Assembly: GCA_045430345.1 (NCBI GenBank)
Contig: JAILXT010000002.1
Coordinates: 248,001-312,000, forward strand
DNA: 64,000 bases
Source of the DNA: Agarilytica sp045430345
GTDB lineage: Bacteria > Pseudomonadota > Gammaproteobacteria > Pseudomonadales > Cellvibrionaceae
Reading direction: 5' to 3'
The position numbers and the translations under genes are program-made. How positions within the stretch are numbered: position 1 is the stretch's first letter; each line of letters starts with the position of its first letter. Below the pieces are notes generated by a model, which did no database searches, had not been told where the DNA came from, and saw only the letters and a list, made by a program, of their open reading frames with translations. This document shows, one piece after another, positions 17,405 to 27,014 of the stretch.

Positions 17405-17620
17405 TCAATTTACTTCTGTTTCACTTGTTTTGTTTACTGGTACGGCGCCGTCGTTTGTCGATTCACTGTCAGTCGTGGGGGCTGATTTTTCCACGTTTGG
17501 TGCTGCCTTCGTGGGTGGTTTTGTTGCCGCATCGGGAAGGCGCAATTCCCCCGTTTGGCCGCAGGCGGTGAGCACTAGCACAAGGCTAATAGATACGGCT
17601 GACATACATCTTCTATACAT
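17405..17620 (-). CDS. lptM: LPS-assembly lipoprotein LptM (YifL/LppL)
   Basis: This small lipoprotein of 71 residues has a hydrophobic leader and the lipobox 'LTAC' at Cys20. It is followed by the family hallmark 'CGQTGELRLP' and a Pro/Thr/Ser-rich disordered tail. LptM helps the LptDE complex fold and form its disulfides at the outer membrane. An internal ATG at 17605, with AGAAG in front, would shorten the leader by five residues and is equally plausible. Position before lysA-dapF matches the usual operon. Confidence 0.85.
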   Translation of the reverse strand: MYRRCMSAVSISLVLVLTACGQTGELRLPDAATKPPTKAAPNVEKSAPTTDSESTNDGAVPVNKTSETEVN

Positions 17621-17733
17621 ATTTGGTAAACGCCAAAACCCAAAAGGAGGGAGTATAACACTCGGCAGCGTTTGCGTAAGGCCCGCGGGCCAATGCGGGA
17701 ATCGGCGGTTCTTGTGTTGCGGGTTGGGGAGGC

Positions 17734-20604
17734 TTAGGCGTCTAACAAGATACCAATCGCTTGGTTGAGTTTTGATTCCAGACGATTTTTGATGCGTAGA
17801 TAATGCACGGTTTGGAGTTGGCCGTTTTGGGAAATAATTTCGGCGACTTGGCTTAAATCGAGGTCAGTGATATAGACGGGGTAATGCTCCGAGCCGTTGC
17901 GTCGCGCCAGAATATATTGGCTTACGACGATTTCCAATTGCTGATCGAAGTTCTGGCTGGAAAATTCTTGATCGTCACAATAAAAATTGTAGCTCAGCTC
18001 TCTGTTTGGTCCGATATGCGCGCTGGCCTTTACTTCAAATTTGGCGTGGTCTGTCGTATCGGGCACGACCTTTCGGGCTTGAGTAATAAAGTTGCCGTGG
18101 CCGTTTTTGAGAATTTCGTGCACTTGAATGGGGAAGACGCCAAAGTCCCCGTTAAGCTCATTATTGACTTGGGCTTGGCGGTACAAAATGGCTCTTAGGA
18201 ACAGGTGCAGGGGTTTAAGTGGGTTGTACTTGCGGCGACCTCTGAACACGCTGTGAAGAATAGAACCTCGTTCATCGACGAGGTACATTTCGATCCCAAT
18301 ATCAAAACGCCGGTAAAATATATTGATGGCGCCCGGCCGTGCGTTGCCACAGATAACCCGAAGGGGGTGCCCCCTGAGTACATGGCTGTCTAATACGATT
18401 GCACTGTAATGCCGTTGCTCTTGCTCTAGGTGGTCAATCAGTAAGGATTCAGTATGGAAGGTCGCTATTTGCGGCTTCATGCTTTTGAACTGCAAGCAGT
18501 GGTAGGCATCGCCCATCTGAAAAATAAAGCGTTTGTGCTTGGCGCCTTTTCCGGAAAAAAAACAGCGAACAATCTCATCCAACCAACGCTCTACGCGTGC
18601 AGTAATGGTGTTGGCGTGGGCGTTACCAATACAGGCGACTTTCATTTTTGGCGGACGTTGGTGTGTGTCGGGCAATGTGAGCTGCAAGTAATCTTGAATG
18701 GCATCAAGGAGGGCGTTGTCGTTTTCGAAGCGGCGAACGCTGACTTCATTCCAGCTGTTTTTAATAATGACATCGACGGAGGTGACGAGGTTCTCTTCAA
18801 AGCCGCCGTAACATAGGGCATCAGATTTATCACTCATACGCTGATAACCTTGTTGATAAAGGTCTTTTTCGTGAGATTTTCCGGCATTGAGCAAAAACAG
18901 TACGCTGTCGGGGGTGGCCGAGCGCTGGAAGTTTTTTTGAGGAATCGCTTCGAATGGCAACGGTAGCCATTCTTGAAATGTGGTGAGTAAGCGACGCAAT
19001 TCGAGGCCGCTGAGCGTGGATTCGTCATCGAGTTCGGCTTGGGTGTCTCGGTTAATCACACCGTTGAGGTGGCTCCACAGAATTAATTCGATGGGGTTGG
19101 TGGATGACTTCACTGGGGAGCCGCCGTCTGAGATGGCTTCACCCGCTTCATGTGAAAAGGCCGTCCAGATCGGCTCGCGCTTGTTCTCTGGGTTTACACA
19201 GGAGATATGCAGGACGCTTTCTGATATATCGTCGGAAATGCCGGGGTTTACCATATCAATCTTGCCGGGCCGACGTTCAAATGCCGCTTGAAGCTTACGG
19301 CCCAGGATCATCAGTTCAGATGAAGAGATTACACGCTCGCTTTTACTTGTAGAGTTCGCAAATTCAAGGAGGAAGCGGTAGCTGTGATTGAGTTCGGTGA
19401 CGAGTAAGTTGTGTTCGTCGCTAACGTCAGCGGCCTTCCAATTGCTGCGGCTGTCTAGGAACTGGATATGGGCGCTGTCCCACTCCCAAGATCGCGTCAT
19501 TTTCTCCAACAATAGCCGCTGCCATGATTTGGCTTTGCGTGAGGGCGGGCGAGAGAGGGGTTTATTTACTTTGAAATAGAAACAGCGCCGTGCCAACTCA
19601 AGCCGCTTAAACTGTTTCCTTTCTATCAAATAGTGCTCAATACGACGGTAAATCATTACGTAGCTATCGAGCACGTTAATATCGGTCTCGCCGGCGTAAA
19701 TAGCGCCTTTGAAGGTGAGTGACAGCGGTTCGATACTGGCGTAGTCCGACACATAGGCTTCTAAAAGCAGCAGTTTTAAAACGGATTTATAGGGGGATTC
19801 AATGGCTTTGTAGAGTTGCCATACCCCGGCCCCTAAGAATTCCCCAGCGGGAATTTCGGCAATGCCGCCAAAATCGATTGAGGAGTCATTGGGGATAAAA
19901 CGTTTATACAAAAGCGTGTTCGTATATTCACGAAAGACTGGCTCTTCGTGATTGGGTACGTACCACCATATGGGCGTTCTGCCGGCGACAAAAATCGCAC
20001 TGCGGTAAAACTCGTCGAGTAATAGGAGTTGCTGTGCACTGCCGCTGGATTCCGTATCAAGCGCAGAAAATTTATGTTCTTTAAAGGCTTCGTGATCCAT
20101 CAGAAAGAAATGCGCCTCTAGGCGCAGTCCCATCGCCCAAGCGGTAATTTTATCGCATTTGGTTTGGAGTTCGGCTAAGCGTTTTTTCTCGATGCCGGGT
20201 CGGTGGCATATCCATATATCCAGGTCGCTGCGTTCACTTTGGGCGATCGTACCGACGCTTCCCATTATGTAGATACCGAATATCTCGTCCTCTGCACTGG
20301 GGTCGAAGGTGAGCGTGAAGCTCTTGGCCACCATCTTCCCGACCAGTACATCTCGTTTTGAGGGTTTGTAATGGGATACGCGGGACGGGGTTTGGCGTGA
20401 TACAAAGCCGGGCATCATTGGATGGTTGGAGTGAAAAAGCAGCGGAAGAACGTCCATAAAAAGCTGCTGACGGTCGCTTAACGCGCCGCGCATACGTTCG
20501 AGTCGATCGTCGTTAACCGCCAGAAAGCGCTTGTTTAGTAACGCAATATTTTGGCGATCGAGACCATCCTCTATGACCTTGGGTGATAAAAGTGGCTTGT
20601 TCAC
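17734..20604 (-). CDS. cyaA: Class I adenylate cyclase CyaA
   Basis: The 956-residue class I cyclase makes cyclic AMP from ATP in the cytoplasm. The catalytic nucleotidyltransferase motif 'GIYIMGSVGTIAQS' followed by 'SDLDIWICHRP' lies at about 110-135. The C-terminal half, the putative regulatory region, extends over the last 400 residues. The length is longer than in E. coli (848) and close to pseudomonads. lptM follows after 113 bp on the same strand. The frataxin gene cyaY, often divergent from or near cyaA, is absent here. Confidence 0.95.
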   Translation of the reverse strand: MNKPLLSPKVIEDGLDRQNIALLNKRFLAVNDDRLERMRGALSDRQQLFMDVLPLLFHSNHPMMPGFVSRQTPSRVSHYKPSKRDVLVGKMVAKSFTLTFDPSAEDEIFGIYIMGSVGTIAQSERSDLDIWICHRPGIEKKRLAELQTKCDKITAWAMGLRLEAHFFLMDHEAFKEHKFSALDTESSGSAQQLLLLDEFYRSAIFVAGRTPIWWYVPNHEEPVFREYTNTLLYKRFIPNDSSIDFGGIAEIPAGEFLGAGVWQLYKAIESPYKSVLKLLLLEAYVSDYASIEPLSLTFKGAIYAGETDINVLDSYVMIYRRIEHYLIERKQFKRLELARRCFYFKVNKPLSRPPSRKAKSWQRLLLEKMTRSWEWDSAHIQFLDSRSNWKAADVSDEHNLLVTELNHSYRFLLEFANSTSKSERVISSSELMILGRKLQAAFERRPGKIDMVNPGISDDISESVLHISCVNPENKREPIWTAFSHEAGEAISDGGSPVKSSTNPIELILWSHLNGVINRDTQAELDDESTLSGLELRRLLTTFQEWLPLPFEAIPQKNFQRSATPDSVLFLLNAGKSHEKDLYQQGYQRMSDKSDALCYGGFEENLVTSVDVIIKNSWNEVSVRRFENDNALLDAIQDYLQLTLPDTHQRPPKMKVACIGNAHANTITARVERWLDEIVRCFFSGKGAKHKRFIFQMGDAYHCLQFKSMKPQIATFHTESLLIDHLEQEQRHYSAIVLDSHVLRGHPLRVICGNARPGAINIFYRRFDIGIEMYLVDERGSILHSVFRGRRKYNPLKPLHLFLRAILYRQAQVNNELNGDFGVFPIQVHEILKNGHGNFITQARKVVPDTTDHAKFEVKASAHIGPNRELSYNFYCDDQEFSSQNFDQQLEIVVSQYILARRNGSEHYPVYITDLDLSQVAEIISQNGQLQTVHYLRIKNRLESKLNQAIGILLDA

Positions 20605-21091
20605 TTTTTAGTATATCGGCGATATCTCGCTTTGGTTTATGCCTTTCCTTGGGAGGGTTACGCGAACATTTGTGATGCCCGTCGCGTTTTTTTTGATAGC
20701 TCTGTCACTGTTTTAAGTTTAGCAGTGCAAAAAGTAATATGTAGGGGGTCCGCTTAGAACATTTATTCTGCGTTTAGCTGTTCAATATAAAGTCTAACTA
20801 TGTGAAGAGGCGTGAAAAAATAGGGGCTGGGGTGAAAGGCTGGGTTTATTGGTTTACAGCTGATGTGTTAATACTTTTCTCGTGTAGGTTTTAGATGGGG
20901 GCTTTGAGGTGTTTATCATTAGGGGGTAGCTTCAAAAAACACATGAATCCATCCCTGGAGCTTCGGCGATTTATCCTGAATCGACGATTTTTGAAGCTAC
21001 CCCCCTAACGCTAAACTCACATATTACTAGATGGGATGTAGTCGGAATTTCTAAGAGACTATCAGCCTCTTTATTTGTGGTGAGGCGTTGA
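20605..21091. other. Upstream region of cyaA with an inverted-repeat element
   Basis: No gene is supported in these 487 bp between the end of msbA and the start of cyaA (both minus strand). They contain the 90-nt inverted-repeat element at 20919-21008 and otherwise AT-rich sequence that probably includes the cyaA promoter. TGTGA at 20670-20674 is half of a CRP site, but its partner half is poor. Confidence 0.6.
20919..21008. repeat. 90-nt MITE/REP-like inverted-repeat element
   Basis: TTAGGGGGTAGCTTCAAAAA at the left and TTTTTGAAGCTACCCCCCTAA at the right form arms of 20 bp, with one extra C in the right arm. The 49-nt interior has its own small hairpins, TCCA-TCCC-TGGA and CGATT-TATCCTG-AATCG. 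The element starts with TTA and ends with TAA, which could be part of the ends or a short target duplication. There is no coding capacity. It may be a miniature mobile element, or a repeat used as terminator downstream of msbA. Confidence 0.7.
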
Positions 21092-22879
21092 CTAGCTTTC
21101 GCTCTGAGTATTGTGCAGATTCGCGTAATAGCCGCCTTTGGCAAGTAGGGTCGCGTGGTTACCTTCTTCAACGATCTTGCCGTGTTCGAGCACAACAATA
21201 CGGTCTGCGTTTTCGATGGTGGAAAGGCGGTGCGCGATGATTAACGTGGTGCGGCCCTGTTTGAGTTTTTCGAGGGCGTTTTGGATTTGCTTTTCAGATT
21301 CGTTATCGAGTGCAGAGGTTGCCTCATCCAAAATTAAGATGGGCGCGTTTTTTAATAGACCGCGAGCAATCGCGAGGCGTTGACGTTGGCCGCCAGAAAG
21401 TAATGCGCCGTCTTCGCCGACTTCTGTATTAAAACCTTCTTCAAGTGATTCGATAAAACCATGGGCGTATGCATCTTTTGCGGCGGTTTGAATATCGTCT
21501 TCACCGATATGTTGTAATTTTTTGCCGTAGGCGATATTGGCGCGCACAGAGTCGTTAAACAGAATCGTTTGTTGGTTCACTAAGGCAATGTTGTTTCGTA
21601 AGCTTTCGAGCGCTATATGATCGAGTGGTGTGCCATCAATACAAATATCACCGGCTGTAGGATTGTAAAAGCGTAACAGCAAACTTGCGATGGTGGTTTT
21701 GCCGCTGCCGGATGCGCCAACAAGTGCGACGGTTTCACCTGGTGCGATGTTTAAACTAATGTTGTCGAGTGCCGTATTCTCTTCGTTATAGGCGAACGAT
21801 ACGTTTTTAAATTCGATTCTGCCGGTGATGTTGTCGAGTTGTTTGTTGCCGGTATCAACTTCGGCATGGCTATCGATGACAAAGAAAATGGTTTCAGCGG
21901 CGGCGATGCCTTTTTGAATAACCGAGTTGATGGTCGAAAGTTGACGAAAGGGCTTTGCGATCATCCCAGCAAAGCTCACGTAAACAACGGCGCTGGAAGA
22001 ATCTCCTGTCCATATCGTCATTACCAAATAAAAAATACAGGCTAAAGCGATAGCGATAATGATATGCAGAACAGGGGTCTGTAAGGCTTTGACTCGTTCG
22101 AATTTTGTAGAAAGGGTTAAGTTGTTATCTGTTGCGTCGTTAAATCGCGTCCTTTCGTAATCTTCGCCTAAATAACTTTTAACTAGTTTAATGCCCTGTA
22201 GTGCTTCTGTTGAGATGTGGGTGACTTGGCCGACCGCATTTTGAATACGTCGACTTTTTTTGCGGAAATAATTTGAGGCAACATAAATAACGCCGCCAAG
22301 TATGGGGGCAATCACAAAAAATATGAGTGTCAATTTCCAGTTGATGATGATCATCGCGGTGAGAAAAAATATTACGGAAAAGCCGTCGCGAAATAAAATT
22401 TTAAGGGCGTTAGTAACTGAGCCAGTAACTTGTTCGATGTTGTATATGATGAGGGAGACGAGCTCGCCGCTATTGCGTTGATCAAAAAAATTCTGCGGTA
22501 GATAGAGCATGTGAGAGAAAACAGTTTTTCTCAAAACATTGACAACATTGAGGCCCACCCGGCTCATAAAGTAGTTGCCGAGATAGGAGCCAATACCGCG
22601 AAGCAAAGAAAGCGCGATTACGGCGGCGGGAACAAAATATAAGGAGCTGGTGACTTCTGCAGAAAGGTTAAATAGCGGGTCTGATGGTCGACCTTCTAAG
22701 CGATCGATAAAGTATTCCATAGTGGCGACGAGGGCCGCTTCCATGCCGGCGAAAAGTGCAAAGCCCAACACGCTAACCAATAAGAAAAACTTGTATTGAA
22801 ATGCGTAGCTTAAAAGGCGCCGATATAGGCTGTTTTGCGGAGGTGCCGTCATTAAAAGGTCTCGATCAGAGCTTGGCAT
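21092..22879 (-). CDS. msbA: Lipid A export ABC transporter MsbA
   Basis: The 595-residue half-transporter has six membrane helices (about 25-310) and a C-terminal ATPase. The Walker A is GASGSGKTT, the signature is LSGGQRQ, and the Walker B is ILILDEATSALD. The switch histidine is in 'IIAHRLST'. MsbA flips lipid A-core across the inner membrane. The ATG at 22852 (MTAPPQ) is an alternative start nine residues in. No lpxK or kdsB follows, unlike in enterics; ilvE lies 75 bp upstream on the same strand. Confidence 0.92.
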   Translation of the reverse strand: MPSSDRDLLMTAPPQNSLYRRLLSYAFQYKFFLLVSVLGFALFAGMEAALVATMEYFIDRLEGRPSDPLFNLSAEVTSSLYFVPAAVIALSLLRGIGSYLGNYFMSRVGLNVVNVLRKTVFSHMLYLPQNFFDQRNSGELVSLIIYNIEQVTGSVTNALKILFRDGFSVIFFLTAMIIINWKLTLIFFVIAPILGGVIYVASNYFRKKSRRIQNAVGQVTHISTEALQGIKLVKSYLGEDYERTRFNDATDNNLTLSTKFERVKALQTPVLHIIIAIALACIFYLVMTIWTGDSSSAVVYVSFAGMIAKPFRQLSTINSVIQKGIAAAETIFFVIDSHAEVDTGNKQLDNITGRIEFKNVSFAYNEENTALDNISLNIAPGETVALVGASGSGKTTIASLLLRFYNPTAGDICIDGTPLDHIALESLRNNIALVNQQTILFNDSVRANIAYGKKLQHIGEDDIQTAAKDAYAHGFIESLEEGFNTEVGEDGALLSGGQRQRLAIARGLLKNAPILILDEATSALDNESEKQIQNALEKLKQGRTTLIIAHRLSTIENADRIVVLEHGKIVEEGNHATLLAKGGYYANLHNTQSES

Positions 22880-22954
22880 TACAAGTGGTTTATCTGCAAT
22901 GCCAAGCAGTATTCGCTATATATAAAATAACGTGCGTTGTGACGAGTCCAGAAC

Positions 22955-23884
22955 TTATGAGGTGACTGGGTTTAACCAGCTATTGTACTCATCTTGCTCG
23001 CCACGAACGGTTTTGAAGTACATGGACTGAAGTTGTTCCGTGATGGGACCGCGTTCGCCGTTACCGATCGCGCGACCGTCTAGCTCGCGAATGGGCAGTA
23101 CTTCAGCTGCTGTGCCGGTAAAAAAGGCTTCGTCGGCTACGTAGACTTCATCGCGGGTGATTCGTTTCTCTTTGATTTTAAGGCCAAGAGACTCTGCGAA
23201 AGTGAAGATGGTGCCGCGCGTAATGCCGTCTAGGCATGAGGTTAGTTCGGGTGTGAGCAATTCGCCATCGCGGACGATAAAGACATTTTCACCGCTGCCT
23301 TCGGCAACATAGCCTTCGTTGTCGAGCAGTAATGCTTCTTCGCAGCCACTGTCCAGCGCTTCTCTCAAGGCCAGCATGGAATTAATGTAGTGGCCGTTTG
23401 CCTTGGCTTTACACATGGAGATATTCACGTGATGGCGTGTATAGCTGGAGGTGCGTACTTTAATGCCTTTTGTGATGGCTTCGGGCGACATGTAGCTTGG
23501 CCATTCCCAGGCCGCCACAATGGCGTGGGTTTTTAAGTTGTCAGCACGTAAGCCCATGCCTTCGGAACCCAAAAAGACCATGGGGCGTAAGTAGGCTTCT
23601 TTAAGATTATTTTCGCGGACGACCAGTTTTTGTGCTTCGTTAAGCTCTTCTTTATCCCATGACATTTTCATGTTCATGATATGGGCGGAGCGGAACAAGC
23701 GATCTGTGTGGGCTTGTAAGCGAAAAATGCAGGTGCCATTGTTTGCGGTGTTGTACGCGCGGACGCCCTCAAATACACCCATGCCATAGTGCAGTGTGTG
23801 TGTCAGAACATGTACCTTGGCATCGCGCCATTGTACGAGTTCACCATCAAACCAAATAACCCCATCGCGATCTGCGAAAGACAT
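22955..23884 (-). CDS. ilvE: Branched-chain amino acid aminotransferase IlvE
   Basis: The 309-residue fold-type IV PLP enzyme carries out the last transamination in valine, leucine and isoleucine synthesis. 'HTLHYGMGVFEGVRAY' is the N-terminal substrate loop, 'KAKANGHYINSMLA' carries the region of the PLP lysine, and 'EGYVAEGSGENVF' is the conserved phosphate-proximal motif. The ATG at 23884 has GGAGAG in front; an upstream TTG would add four residues and is less likely. glnE lies 126 bp upstream on the same strand, the usual glnE-ilvE order. Confidence 0.95.
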   Translation of the reverse strand: MSFADRDGVIWFDGELVQWRDAKVHVLTHTLHYGMGVFEGVRAYNTANNGTCIFRLQAHTDRLFRSAHIMNMKMSWDKEELNEAQKLVVRENNLKEAYLRPMVFLGSEGMGLRADNLKTHAIVAAWEWPSYMSPEAITKGIKVRTSSYTRHHVNISMCKAKANGHYINSMLALREALDSGCEEALLLDNEGYVAEGSGENVFIVRDGELLTPELTSCLDGITRGTIFTFAESLGLKIKEKRITRDEVYVADEAFFTGTAAEVLPIRELDGRAIGNGERGPITEQLQSMYFKTVRGEQDEYNSWLNPVTS

Positions 23885-24010
23885 AATACTCTCCAAAAAA
23901 CTATCGACTCGCCTATTCTGTTTCGCGACTCGACTTCAATTATGGTTAATCACTCTATTTGCAGAGGCAATAACATGCGCCTGCAATCACTCAATATTTT
24001 GCATGGATGG

Positions 24011-26917
24011 TTAATGCGCTGGTGCGTCTTGCATTAATCGCTGCCAAATCGCTGAGACATTCTGGCGTTCTTGCTTCAGTTGATCCGAGCCGATTAGGCT
24101 GGGTTGTTGCTGAAGTGTCAAACGATGTCCTGCTGTGCGAAAGGCTTTATAGGCTTCAGTGAGCTGGTCGACCTCTTGAGCCTCCAGCAATTTGGAATTC
24201 GCAAATGACTCCAATATTCGGATGTTGTCCGTGTACTCTACCAACGCCGGGTGGGAGTGACCCCAGGCGAGAACCCCATATTGAACCATAAATTCAATGT
24301 CGACGATACCGCCGGCATCGTGCTTTATATGAAATTTTTCGTTCTGGTTTTCGTCGCCGCTGTTCTTGCTACCGAGGTGTTCGCGCATCTTTTTACGCAT
24401 ATCGATCACTTCGTCGCGTAATGTGTCGCTTTCTCGTTCGTTGCAGCATATATCGGCACGTATGCGGTTAAATTCCTGAGCGAGTACTGGGTCTCCTGCG
24501 ACGATGCGGGCGCGTACTAAGGCTTGGTGCTCCCAGGTCCAGGCGGCGTTGTGTTGGTATTTCTCGAAGGCGGCGATTCCCGTGACCAGCATGCCGGAAT
24601 TTCCCGAAGGCCTGAGTCGCATATCCACTTCGTAGAGTGTGCCCGAAGGCATGGTGGTGGTGATGAAGTGAATGATCTTTTGGCCCAAGCGCATGTAAAA
24701 GGTTTGGTTGTCGATACTGCGCTCGCCGTCAGTGACACCATTCGGTTGTGCCCCGTGAATAAAAACCAGGTCGAGGTCGGAACCATGGCCAAGTTCTATG
24801 CCGCCAAGTTTGCCGTAGCCGGCGATCACAAAGTTGGGGATATCGCGTGCTTCTCCATCTGGGTAGCCGTGTTTTTCGACGAGGTTACGCCACGACAGAA
24901 TCAGAATGTATTCGAGAATGACCTCCGCAATCCATGTCAGGTAGTCGCTCACTTTCATGAGCGGTAGTACGCCGGTGGTCTCACTCGCGGCAACACGCAG
25001 TGCGTGTGAAGAGCGGAAATAGCGCAGGTTATCCATTTGGGTTTCAAGATCATCTTCTGCGATACGTAAAGTCGAGCGTTGTAATTCGGATTCTAGCTCG
25101 TCTTTAAGTGGGGGGTGGTAGAGCTGTTCGGGATCAAGAAGCTCGTCGAGCAGGGCGGGGTGTTCCGCCATGGTGTCGGCGATCCAGGGGCTGGCTTCGC
25201 AAAGATCGATGAGCCGCGAAAGTGCACTGGGGTTTTCCAGTAGCAGTAATATGTATGCACTGCGTCGCGCGGTTGCTTTGATCAATTGAATAAATCTGCG
25301 CAGTGTTTCGGTGGGTTGATCGCGATCGGCAAGTTTTACCAGCAGTGCGGGTATGAAGGCATCGAGGCGTTCGCGACTGCTGCTGTGCATGGCGCTATTG
25401 GATGCCCAGGTTTCAAGTTCGCTGAGTAGCTTGTAGCTAAGGTCTGCATCTTCGTGGCCGTATTCACCGAGCTGGATGATGGCGGCGTCTTTATCGAGGC
25501 GTTGGTGCCACAATGAGATGCAGGGGTTTTCTGTGTCGCCGTTGGGGGTTTGCTCTTCCGGTTCTGCAATGAGATCTGCAAATACCTCTTTTACACGCGC
25601 GCGATGTTGTTCCAGGGCGCTGTAAAATGCGTCCCAGTTTTCAAACCCCATGACGGCGGCAAGGGCGGTCTGAGCCTCTGGTTTGTCGGGCAGCTTTTGG
25701 GTTTGTTCGTCGTTGTAGCCTTGTATACCATGTTCCGTATTGCGGAGGAATATGTAGGCTTCGGTTAAGGCCTCCACTGTTTCGGGGGGTAGGCATCTTA
25801 GAGAACCAAGCACGGGTAATATCGCCAATATGCGATTGTCTTGCAGGCTGGTTTCGCGCCCGCCACGAATTAATTGAAATACCTGTGCGGTAAATTCAAT
25901 TTCACGAATACCGCCCGCACCGAGTTTGACATCTTCTTCAAGGCGTCGACGCTTGACCTCTTGGGTGATCATTTTTTTAAGGCCGCGCAAGGCATCGATA
26001 ACAGAAAAGTCGATGTATTTACGAAAAGTAAATTCACGCAGCATGTCAGTCAATCTTTGGGTGTAGACGTGTTCGCCATTGTTCGCGACGACACTGGCTT
26101 TTACCATTGCGTAGCGTTCCCACTCTCGCCCTTGCGTGTGGTAATACTCTTCAAGTGCATCGAAGCAATAGACCAGTGAGCCGCTTTGACCGTAGGGGCG
26201 CAAACGCATATCAACACGAAATACCATGCCGTCAGCGGTAATTGCGTCGAGACTCTGAATAACTTTTTTCCCTAAGCGTGAGAAAAATTCGTGATTACTT
26301 AAATCGCGCTTTCCATCCGTTACCCCGTTTTCAGGGAAGGTGAAAATTAAATCGATATCTGAAGATAAGTTCAGTTCATTGGCGCCAAGTTTCCCCATGC
26401 CGAGAATCAAAAACGGCTGTTTATCGCCATTTTTACAGCGGGGGGTGCCGTGTTTACTTTCTAATACCTGATAGTGAAAGCTGAGTGCGGCATTTATGCA
26501 GGCTTTCGCCAAATGGGATAAATCGTCAGTGGTTTCATTAAACGATGCGAGACGGTTAAAGTCACGCCAGATAATGCGGATCATGGCGCCTGCGCGGGCT
26601 TGGCGGAGCATTCGATCGAGGTCTTTTTCGTCAGCTATGTTTTCTACATCGACGAGTTTTTCAAAGTCATGGTAGTTAAGTGTTGCGTCGAGTGACTCGC
26701 TAGCAAGGAGTTTGGCAAACACTGAGGGACGTTGTGATATTTCGGTACTGACAAAGGCACTGCTGCGTAAGGTGAAGTGAAAGTGCTCTATGCGTTCTGG
26801 GTTATTCGCGAAATAGCATTCAACAGTCGAGGACTCTTCCTGTGTTAGCTTCTCACGCAGTGAAAGGTATGTGTGTTCGAGGTCGCTTGGGATTTGCCAA
26901 GTAAATTCTGCGTTCAT
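24011..26917 (-). CDS. glnE: Glutamine synthetase adenylyltransferase/deadenylase GlnE
   Basis: The 968-residue bifunctional enzyme adds or removes AMP on glutamine synthetase under PII control. It has two nucleotidyltransferase domains: an N-terminal deadenylase with 'GKLGANELNLSSDIDLIF' (about 175-195) and a C-terminal adenylyltransferase with 'GKLGGIELGHGSDLDLVF' (about 705-725). Each has the paired-aspartate active site and a following 'RLRPYGQSG' or 'RLRPSGNSG'. It links functionally to the two PII genes and amtB elsewhere in the window. Confidence 0.97.
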   Translation of the reverse strand: MNAEFTWQIPSDLEHTYLSLREKLTQEESSTVECYFANNPERIEHFHFTLRSSAFVSTEISQRPSVFAKLLASESLDATLNYHDFEKLVDVENIADEKDLDRMLRQARAGAMIRIIWRDFNRLASFNETTDDLSHLAKACINAALSFHYQVLESKHGTPRCKNGDKQPFLILGMGKLGANELNLSSDIDLIFTFPENGVTDGKRDLSNHEFFSRLGKKVIQSLDAITADGMVFRVDMRLRPYGQSGSLVYCFDALEEYYHTQGREWERYAMVKASVVANNGEHVYTQRLTDMLREFTFRKYIDFSVIDALRGLKKMITQEVKRRRLEEDVKLGAGGIREIEFTAQVFQLIRGGRETSLQDNRILAILPVLGSLRCLPPETVEALTEAYIFLRNTEHGIQGYNDEQTQKLPDKPEAQTALAAVMGFENWDAFYSALEQHRARVKEVFADLIAEPEEQTPNGDTENPCISLWHQRLDKDAAIIQLGEYGHEDADLSYKLLSELETWASNSAMHSSSRERLDAFIPALLVKLADRDQPTETLRRFIQLIKATARRSAYILLLLENPSALSRLIDLCEASPWIADTMAEHPALLDELLDPEQLYHPPLKDELESELQRSTLRIAEDDLETQMDNLRYFRSSHALRVAASETTGVLPLMKVSDYLTWIAEVILEYILILSWRNLVEKHGYPDGEARDIPNFVIAGYGKLGGIELGHGSDLDLVFIHGAQPNGVTDGERSIDNQTFYMRLGQKIIHFITTTMPSGTLYEVDMRLRPSGNSGMLVTGIAAFEKYQHNAAWTWEHQALVRARIVAGDPVLAQEFNRIRADICCNERESDTLRDEVIDMRKKMREHLGSKNSGDENQNEKFHIKHDAGGIVDIEFMVQYGVLAWGHSHPALVEYTDNIRILESFANSKLLEAQEVDQLTEAYKAFRTAGHRLTLQQQPSLIGSDQLKQERQNVSAIWQRLMQDAPAH

Positions 26918-27014
26918 AGGGGCTTAGGCGTGTGCTTATTTGTGTAAGAGGATGAGGTTATTTACCGATTCTAACACGTAATGTTCCATCTCCCAGAATA
27001 CTATGCGAAGGGAT

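Noticed and set aside
20670..20685. CRP-like site upstream of cyaA (TGTGA-N6-TCGCG)
   Set aside because: Only the left half fits; the right half matches 3 of 5 bases, which is not enough to call a site.
24524..24967. Plus-strand frame of 147 residues inside glnE
   Set aside because: It lies wholly opposite the conserved adenylyltransferase domain of glnE, without a start signal or recognisable family.
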